Source: Devosia sp. XK-2 (GTDB lineage: Bacteria; Pseudomonadota; Alphaproteobacteria; Rhizobiales; Devosiaceae). From it: 64,000 nucleotides of DNA. The position numbers and the translations under genes are program-made. The stretch is from the NCBI RefSeq assembly GCF_037113415.1, contig NZ_CP146608.1, positions 3,629,001 through 3,693,000 of the forward strand. The letters are read 5' to 3'. Shown piece by piece: positions 58,158-64,000 of this stretch (the stretch's first letter is position 1; every line of letters starts with the position of its first letter). A model generated the notes under the pieces. The model saw only the letters and a list, made by a program, of their open reading frames with translations. It was not told the origin of the DNA and did not search any database.

Positions 58158-58811
58158 ATGATTATCGCCGTGGACGGACCGGCCGCTTCGGGCAAGGGCA
58201 CGCTGGCCGCAGGGCTCGCGCAGCATTATGGCCTGCCCCATCTCGATACCGGCCTGCTTTATCGCGCCGTCGGGCTGGCAGTGGCCGAGCGGGTGAACGG
58301 GCCCGAATTCGAAGCCGCCGCCATTGCCGCGGCCCGGGCGCTCGATGCTGGGCATCTGGAGGATATTGCCGCCCTCACCAGCGCGGAAACCGGCGTGCTC
58401 GCTTCCAAGGTGGCGGTGATCGCCGAGGTGCGCGCCGCGCTGTTTGATTTTCAGCGAAATTTTGCCACCCGGAAGGGCGGCGCCGTGCTGGACGGGCGCG
58501 ATATCGGCACCAAGATCTGTCCCGATGCCGACGTGAAGCTCTTCATCCAGGCCGACAGCAAGGCACGCATGGAGCGCCGGGCGCGGCAATTGGAGGCGCG
58601 TGGGCTTGAGGTGGACCGCTACGCACTCTTTCACCAGATCGAGGAGCGGGACGCGCGCGACATGCTCAATCCCAATGGCGGCTTCTATCAGGCGCAAGAC
58701 GCACACTTGCTCGATACGACACAACTCGGTATAGAGGCCGCACTCCGCGCTGCCATCGCGATTGTCGATAAGGCCATGGCGCTCAAGGCAGGAGGGCAAA
58801 AGCTCTCCTAA
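58158..58811 (+). CDS. cmk: Cytidylate kinase
   Basis: A 217-residue nucleoside monophosphate kinase making CDP and dCDP. The P-loop is GPAASGKGTLA, followed by the CMP-binding segment HLDTGLLYRAVGLAVAE and VLDGRDIGTKICPDADVKLFI (the DGRDIGT motif). ATG 58158 with GGGGAC about 8 bp upstream gives the standard N-terminus MIIAVDGPAA; ATG 58143 is also in frame. It precedes rpsA, as in most bacteria. Confidence 0.95.
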   Translation: MIIAVDGPAASGKGTLAAGLAQHYGLPHLDTGLLYRAVGLAVAERVNGPEFEAAAIAAARALDAGHLEDIAALTSAETGVLASKVAVIAEVRAALFDFQRNFATRKGGAVLDGRDIGTKICPDADVKLFIQADSKARMERRARQLEARGLEVDRYALFHQIEERDARDMLNPNGGFYQAQDAHLLDTTQLGIEAALRAAIAIVDKAMALKAGGQKLS

Positions 58812-58990
58812 TTTCCTCCTTGGGACCGGCTCCATCTGGCAATCATCCCGCGCTGGCCCGGACCTGAAATACCCAATCAACCTGTTTTCTGAAGCGGTGC
58901 TCCGTGCGCCGGCTTTGGCATTTTTGCCGAAGCGGACCCGCATTCGGACCAGGTGCAGAAACCCCCAACCACCGGCGCCGGAGAAATGAT

Positions 58991-60697
<1,707 letters not shown>

Positions 60698-60722
60698 GCG
60701 TTTCGCGCTTCCGATAAGCTTT

Positions 60723-60752
60723 CGACCCGCGCCAATAGGTGCGGGTCGTTTT
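60723..60752 (+). terminator. Terminator after rpsA
   Basis: CGACCCGC (60723-60730) and GCGGGTCG (60741-60748), extended by inner CC/GG pairs, then TTTTGTG. Its T-run is on the plus strand, 25 bp past the rpsA stop. Confidence 0.85.
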
Positions 60753-60771
60753 GTGTGACGGGTAGATTGAC

Positions 60772-61281
60772 ATGATCCAGTTCCGCGACGTCGCCTGGCG
60801 TGCCATGACCGGCTATGACTTTGGCGCCGTGTTCGACATTGCCAACAAGGTCCATCCCGGCTTTTTCGAGGCCGAGGCGGTGCTGGCGGAAAAGTTCACC
60901 CTTTATCGCAATGGCTGCTACCTGCTCGAAGTCGGCGAAAAGCCGGCCGGTTATGTCTTGAGCCATCCCTGGACGCTTGGCAGCCTGCCGGCGCTCGATA
61001 CGCTTCTGGGCCAGCTTCCGGCCAATCCGGACACCTATTACATCCACGATCTGGCGCTGCTGCCGCTGACCCGCGGGGTTGGCGCAGCCGGCAAGATTGT
61101 CGATAGCCTGACCAAACATGCACTGGCGATGAGCTATCCGACCATGAGCCTGGTAGCGGTCAATGGCTCGGTCCCGTTCTGGGAAAAGCAGGGCTTTGTG
61201 GCCCAGGACCGGCCTGAGCTGGAGGACAAGCTCGCCGCCTATGAAGATGCGGCACGCTATATGGTGAAGGCGCTGGGCTGA
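60772..61281 (+). CDS. GNAT-family N-acetyltransferase
   Basis: A 169-residue acetyltransferase with an acetyl-CoA loop in IHDLALLPLTRGVGAAGKIVDSL and the later VAVNGSVPFWEKQGFVAQ, the motif B region. The fold is clear, but the acceptor is not. It has its own region after the rpsA terminator and 60 bp before the sppA gene. A ribosome site is weak (ACGGGTAG). Confidence 0.85.
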   Translation: MIQFRDVAWRAMTGYDFGAVFDIANKVHPGFFEAEAVLAEKFTLYRNGCYLLEVGEKPAGYVLSHPWTLGSLPALDTLLGQLPANPDTYYIHDLALLPLTRGVGAAGKIVDSLTKHALAMSYPTMSLVAVNGSVPFWEKQGFVAQDRPELEDKLAAYEDAARYMVKALG

Positions 61282-61341
61282 GGCGCGGCTTGCTTTCCCG
61301 GTGCTGCGCCAGTACGGCTTTGAGCAAACCGGAGACGTGCC

Positions 61342-62280
61342 GTGACCGACCAGATGCATCACGATATCCTCGCTGCCGACCGCTTCCGCCGCTCGCGCGG
61401 CCTTTGGCGTATCCTGGCGCTGGTGCTGGCGGTGATTGCCGTTTTGGCGCTTGTCGGGCGCTTTGCTCTGCCCAATGCTGCGGGGGGCGACCGGATTGCG
61501 CGCATTGTCGTCTCCGGCACCGTGACCACCATGTCGGCTCGCTCAGAGGCAATCGACGAGCTGATTGAAGATGACAGGATCAAGGCCGTCATTGTGGCCA
61601 TCAATTCCCCCGGCGGCACCACGGCGGGCGGCGAAGAACTCTATGAAGACCTGCGGCGCCTGTCCGCCGCCAAGCCGGTGGTCTCCACCATCGACGAGCT
61701 TGGCGCCTCGGCCGCCTATATGACGGCCATCGCCACCGACCGCATCTTTGCCCGGCGGCTCTCGATCGTGGGGTCGATTGGCGTGCTCTATCAGCATGTC
61801 AATGCCGGCAAACTGCTCGACACTATCGGCATCGATCTCGACAAGGTCGCATCCGGGCCATTGAAGGCCGAGCCCGACTATGACGAGCCGCTGACCGGGG
61901 CGCCCCGTGCGTCCATCACCGAACTGGTCGAGGACAGCTTTGCCTGGTTCGTCGATATTGTGGCAGAACGTCGCGGCCTGACGCGCCCGGCGACCCTTGC
62001 CCTGGCCGATGGGCGGATCATGACCGGCCGGGTGGGCATAGAGACCGGCCTGATCGACGCCATTGGCGGCGAGCATGAGGCCCTGGCCTGGCTCGAGGCC
62101 GAGCATGGCGTGGATCCGGACCTGCCCATTGTCACCGTCTGGCCGGTGGAGCAGGGCGAACTGGCCTGGCTCGCCGATTTGCTGGGCTCCTCGGCGCGCT
62201 CATTTCTCGGAATGCCGGCCGAAGGCCCTGTCATGCTTGACGGTTTGGTCTCGCTTTGGCAGGTTGAACGAACCCTATGA
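61342..62280 (+). CDS. sppA: Signal peptide peptidase SppA, short form
   Basis: A 312-residue inner-membrane serine protease of family S49 degrading cleaved signal peptides. An N-terminal anchor (LWRILALVLAVIAVLALVGRF, about residues 21-41) is followed by the protease domain with NSPGGTTAGGEELYEDL, the nucleophile Ser in TIDELGASAAYMTA and ALADGRIMTGRVGIETGLIDAIGG at the end of the core. GTG start at 61342. It precedes ihfB, a common neighbour in this order. Confidence 0.9.
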   Translation: MTDQMHHDILAADRFRRSRGLWRILALVLAVIAVLALVGRFALPNAAGGDRIARIVVSGTVTTMSARSEAIDELIEDDRIKAVIVAINSPGGTTAGGEELYEDLRRLSAAKPVVSTIDELGASAAYMTAIATDRIFARRLSIVGSIGVLYQHVNAGKLLDTIGIDLDKVASGPLKAEPDYDEPLTGAPRASITELVEDSFAWFVDIVAERRGLTRPATLALADGRIMTGRVGIETGLIDAIGGEHEALAWLEAEHGVDPDLPIVTVWPVEQGELAWLADLLGSSARSFLGMPAEGPVMLDGLVSLWQVERTL

Positions 62281-62310
62281 GGGGATTAGGGGTGGATACC
62301 GGAGCCTTTG

Positions 62311-62592
62311 ATGATCAAGTCTGAACTTGTCGAGAAGCTCGCCGCGGAGAACCCGCATCTTTTTCAACGCGACATCGAAAATATCGTCAATGCGATCCTC
62401 GACGAGATCGGGGATGCCATGGCGCGGGGCGACCGCGTCGAGCTGCGCGGTTTCGGGGCTTTTTCGGTCAAGAACCGCCCTGCCCGGGTGGGCCGCAATC
62501 CGCGCACCGGCGAACAGGTCGATGTGGGCGAAAAATACGTGCCCCAGTTCAAGGCCGGCAAGGAAATCCGCGAGCGGCTGAACCGCTCGTAA
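62311..62592 (+). CDS. ihfB: Integration host factor subunit beta
   Basis: A 93-residue DNA-bending protein. The HU/IHF fold reads [29 protein letters not shown], then [30 protein letters not shown], the DNA-contacting beta arm, and [11 protein letters not shown]. It pairs with IHF-alpha to bend DNA at promoters and recombination sites. ATG 62311 has GGAG 6 bp upstream. It is followed by an intergenic repeat. Confidence 0.96.
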   Translation: MIKSELVEKLAAENPHLFQRDIENIVNAILDEIGDAMARGDRVELRGFGAFSVKNRPARVGRNPRTGEQVDVGEKYVPQFKAGKEIRERLNRS

Positions 62593-62594
62593 TT

Positions 62595-62703
62595 CCTGGA
62601 GCGTTTCCAGCAAAAGTGGCAACGGTTTTGCGGTTCGGAAACGCGACGAAACACACAACTGGAGCCATTTCAGCGTTTCTTTGGAACGGTGAAATACTCC
62701 AGG
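62595..62703 (+). repeat. Intergenic repeat of the CTAG family, copy 3
   Basis: A 109 bp element with ends CCTGGAGCGTTTCCAGC and ACTCCAGG. It contains AAAAGTGGCAACGGTTTTGC, GGTTCGGAAACGCGACGAAA and CATTTCAGCGTTTCTTTGGAA. Homologous to copies 1 and 2, without the internal palindrome of copy 1. Confidence 0.8.
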
Positions 62704-62749
62704 CGGCAAGGAAAGGACCGGAGCTTTTCAGCTCCAAATGGAAGCCTCT

Positions 62750-63112
62750 ATGGTCAACAAAATTGTCGGCTGGCTTGTCCTGGTGCCCCTGTGCGCAGTG
62801 CTGATTGCCTTCGCCCTGGCCAATCGCCACCTGGTGGCGGTCAATCTCAATCCCTTTGTCGCGCCCATGGACGCCAGCGCCGCCGGCTATGGCATTCCGC
62901 TTTTCGTGGTGCTTTTTGTCGTCCTGTTGATCGGCGTGCTGCTGGGCGGCACGGCGAGCTGGTTCGCGCAAGGGCCGCATCGCCGCAGCGAGCGGCATTG
63001 GCGGCGCGAGGCCCAGCAATTGAGCCAGGAACTCGAAGCAATGCGCCGAGGCACGGACCAGGCCCGCAAAGGGCCCATGGCCGAAGTCGATGATCTGCTG
63101 GAACTGCGATGA
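62750..63112 (+). CDS. LapA-domain (DUF1049) membrane protein
   Basis: A 120-residue protein with two membrane helices (IVGWLVLVPLCAVLIAFALA and GIPLFVVLFVVLLIGVLLGG), separated by NRHLVAVNLNPF, the DUF1049 signature, and followed by a charged helix (RRSERHWRREAQQLSQELEAM). LapA in E. coli acts with LapB in lipopolysaccharide assembly; here the wider family assignment only is safe. ATG 62750 has GGAAG about 6 bp upstream; ATG 62738 is also in frame. It sits between ihfB and trpF, as in relatives. Confidence 0.88.
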   Translation: MVNKIVGWLVLVPLCAVLIAFALANRHLVAVNLNPFVAPMDASAAGYGIPLFVVLFVVLLIGVLLGGTASWFAQGPHRRSERHWRREAQQLSQELEAMRRGTDQARKGPMAEVDDLLELR

Positions 63113-63169
63113 TGGACGGCGCAGTGCGGCTTATTTGTTTCGTCCCGTCCCTTTGAGCCACCAACGACT

Positions 63170-63817
63170 ATGGCCGATCCCCTGATCGTCAAAATTTGCG
63201 GCATCAAGACCCTTGACCTGCTGGATGCCACCATTGCGGCCGGCGCCGATATGGTGGGCTTCATGCATTTTCCGCGCTCGCCCCGCCACGTCTCCATCGA
63301 TGAGCTGGGCGGCCTGATCTCGGCCGCGCGGGGCCGGATCGAGAGCTGTGTGGTGCTGGTCAATCCGGACAATTCCAGCGTTGCCGAAGTCGCCGCGCTC
63401 GGACCGGACTGGATCCAGCTCCACGGCCCCGAAACCCCCCATCGCGTCGAGGCCATCCGCGCCGAGGCCGGGGTGGAAATCATCAAAGCCCTGCCCATCG
63501 GCTCGGCCGAGGACATTGCCCAGGTGGCCGCTTTTGCCGAGGTGGCGGACCGCATTCTGCTCGATGCCAAGCCGCCCAAAGGGGCCGATCGGCCGGGCGG
63601 ATTGGGCGAAAGCTTCGACTGGAGCCTGATCGAAGCGCTTGACCCGTCCATCCCCTTCATGCTTTCCGGGGGCCTGACGCCGGACAATGTGGCCCAGGCC
63701 ATCCAGCAGGTGAAGCCCATGGGGATCGATGCATCCTCCGGGCTCGAAACCGCACCAGGCGTCAAGAACACAAAGCTGATCGAGGCGTTCATCCGCAACG
63801 CCCGCGCAGCCGTATAG
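63170..63817 (+). CDS. trpF: Phosphoribosylanthranilate isomerase
   Basis: A 215-residue TIM-barrel enzyme catalysing the third committed step of tryptophan synthesis. Catalytic Cys is in IVKICGIKT (about residue 9) and Asp in [17 protein letters not shown] (about residue 132); the phosphate-binding loop is [12 protein letters not shown] and the C-terminus [18 protein letters not shown]. It is followed at 43 bp by trpB, forming a trpF-trpB operon. Confidence 0.96.
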   Translation: MADPLIVKICGIKTLDLLDATIAAGADMVGFMHFPRSPRHVSIDELGGLISAARGRIESCVVLVNPDNSSVAEVAALGPDWIQLHGPETPHRVEAIRAEAGVEIIKALPIGSAEDIAQVAAFAEVADRILLDAKPPKGADRPGGLGESFDWSLIEALDPSIPFMLSGGLTPDNVAQAIQQVKPMGIDASSGLETAPGVKNTKLIEAFIRNARAAV

Positions 63818-63860
63818 CAGCAGCGAGCCGGGTTTTCTCGGCCCCGCCGAGAGGATCCAA

Positions 63861-64000
63861 ATGGACGGCATCAATTCCCTGCGCAACGGCCCGGACGAAC
63901 ACGGGCGCTTCGGCATTTATGGCGGCCGCTTCGTCGCCGAAACGCTGATGCCGCTGATCCTCGACCTGGAAAAGGAATATCGCGCCGCCAAGACCGATCC
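63861..64000 (+). CDS. trpB: Tryptophan synthase beta chain, N-terminal fragment
   Basis: The first 46 codons are inside the window. They read [46 protein letters not shown], in which [16 protein letters not shown] is the TrpB N-terminal hallmark. TrpB joins indole and serine with PLP. GAGAGG lies about 9 bp before the ATG. The gene continues past the right edge. Confidence 0.95.
   Translation, partial: MDGINSLRNGPDEHGRFGIYGGRFVAETLMPLILDLEKEYRAAKTD

Noticed and set aside
57931..58161. A 76-codon open frame between the TIGR02300 and cmk genes
   Set aside because: Composition is that of a random GC-rich frame, with no ribosome site, no recognisable domain and an overlap with the cmk start; it does not resemble AroA.

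Overview
This is 64 kb of chromosome from an alphaproteobacterium of the order Hyphomicrobiales, most likely a Devosiaceae member (Devosia or a close relative). The placement rests on gene content, on gene order (mutS-glnD-murJ-trpS-usp-nfu, tsaB-rimI-fur-plsC, cmk-rpsA, sppA-ihfB-lapA-trpF-trpB), on a high G+C content and on RIME-like intergenic mosaic repeats. It was judged from family knowledge, not a database search. Genes are dense on both strands, with no phage, transposase, CRISPR array or classical defence island.

Layout. 1-7 kb: divergent galE/galU, an outer-membrane barrel, an NfeD/SPFH membrane pair, a GH25 lysozyme lipoprotein, ComM and a Nudix hydrolase. 7-11.6 kb: cyclopropane fatty acid synthase, then a glyoxylate block of isocitrate lyase, a small conserved partner and a RamB/ScfR-type regulator. 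The convergent gap at 7.0 kb carries DnaA-box and parS-like sequences. 11.8-20.7 kb: a WYL regulator, an epoxide-hydrolase-like enzyme, and a xylan/xylose locus (galM, a LacI-type regulator, xylB, xylA and a GH43 beta-xylosidase). 20.8-24.5 kb: O-acetylhomoserine sulfhydrylase, a DUF2189 membrane protein and a dihaem cytochrome. 24.6-35.7 kb: core genes mutS, glnD, murJ, trpS, usp, nfu (with an Irr-type iron box) and an RlmD/TrmA-type RNA methyltransferase.

35.8-46.7 kb is the most accessory part. It holds a DUF2147 protein, a three-gene sugar operon (isomerase, DUF993 aldolase-like protein, Gfo/Idh/MocA oxidoreductase), a TauE exporter, a tripartite tricarboxylate transporter with a TetR regulator, a PadR regulator and an NDUFA9-like protein. 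46.8-52.4 kb: a GFA protein, tRNA-Leu(CAG), a VOC protein, lnt, then tsaB-rimI-fur-plsC. 52.5-57.0 kb: pncB, a YcaQ-type glycosylase, and a lower-GC islet with a ClpP-like/PAN secreted protein beside tRNA-Ala(GGC). 57.5-64 kb: a TIGR02300 protein, cmk, rpsA, a GNAT protein, sppA, ihfB, a lapA-domain protein, trpF and the start of trpB.

Three repeat families fill the intergenic gaps. The first is about 70 bp and carries a hairpin whose arms change together between copies. The second is 105-125 bp, with CTAG or CCAGG ends, and can supply stop codons to flanking genes. The third is RIME-like mosaic elements, some of which place a purine-rich Shine-Dalgarno in front of the next gene. Several regulatory sites can be read directly: LexA, Irr, LacI-type, TetR-type, PadR-type and parS-like. 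No complete novel multi-gene system is obvious. The best candidates for new biology are the covarying hairpin family, the parS/DnaA cluster, the DUF993 sugar pathway with its TetR-type motif shared with the tricarboxylate transporter, and the ClpP-PAN secreted protein.
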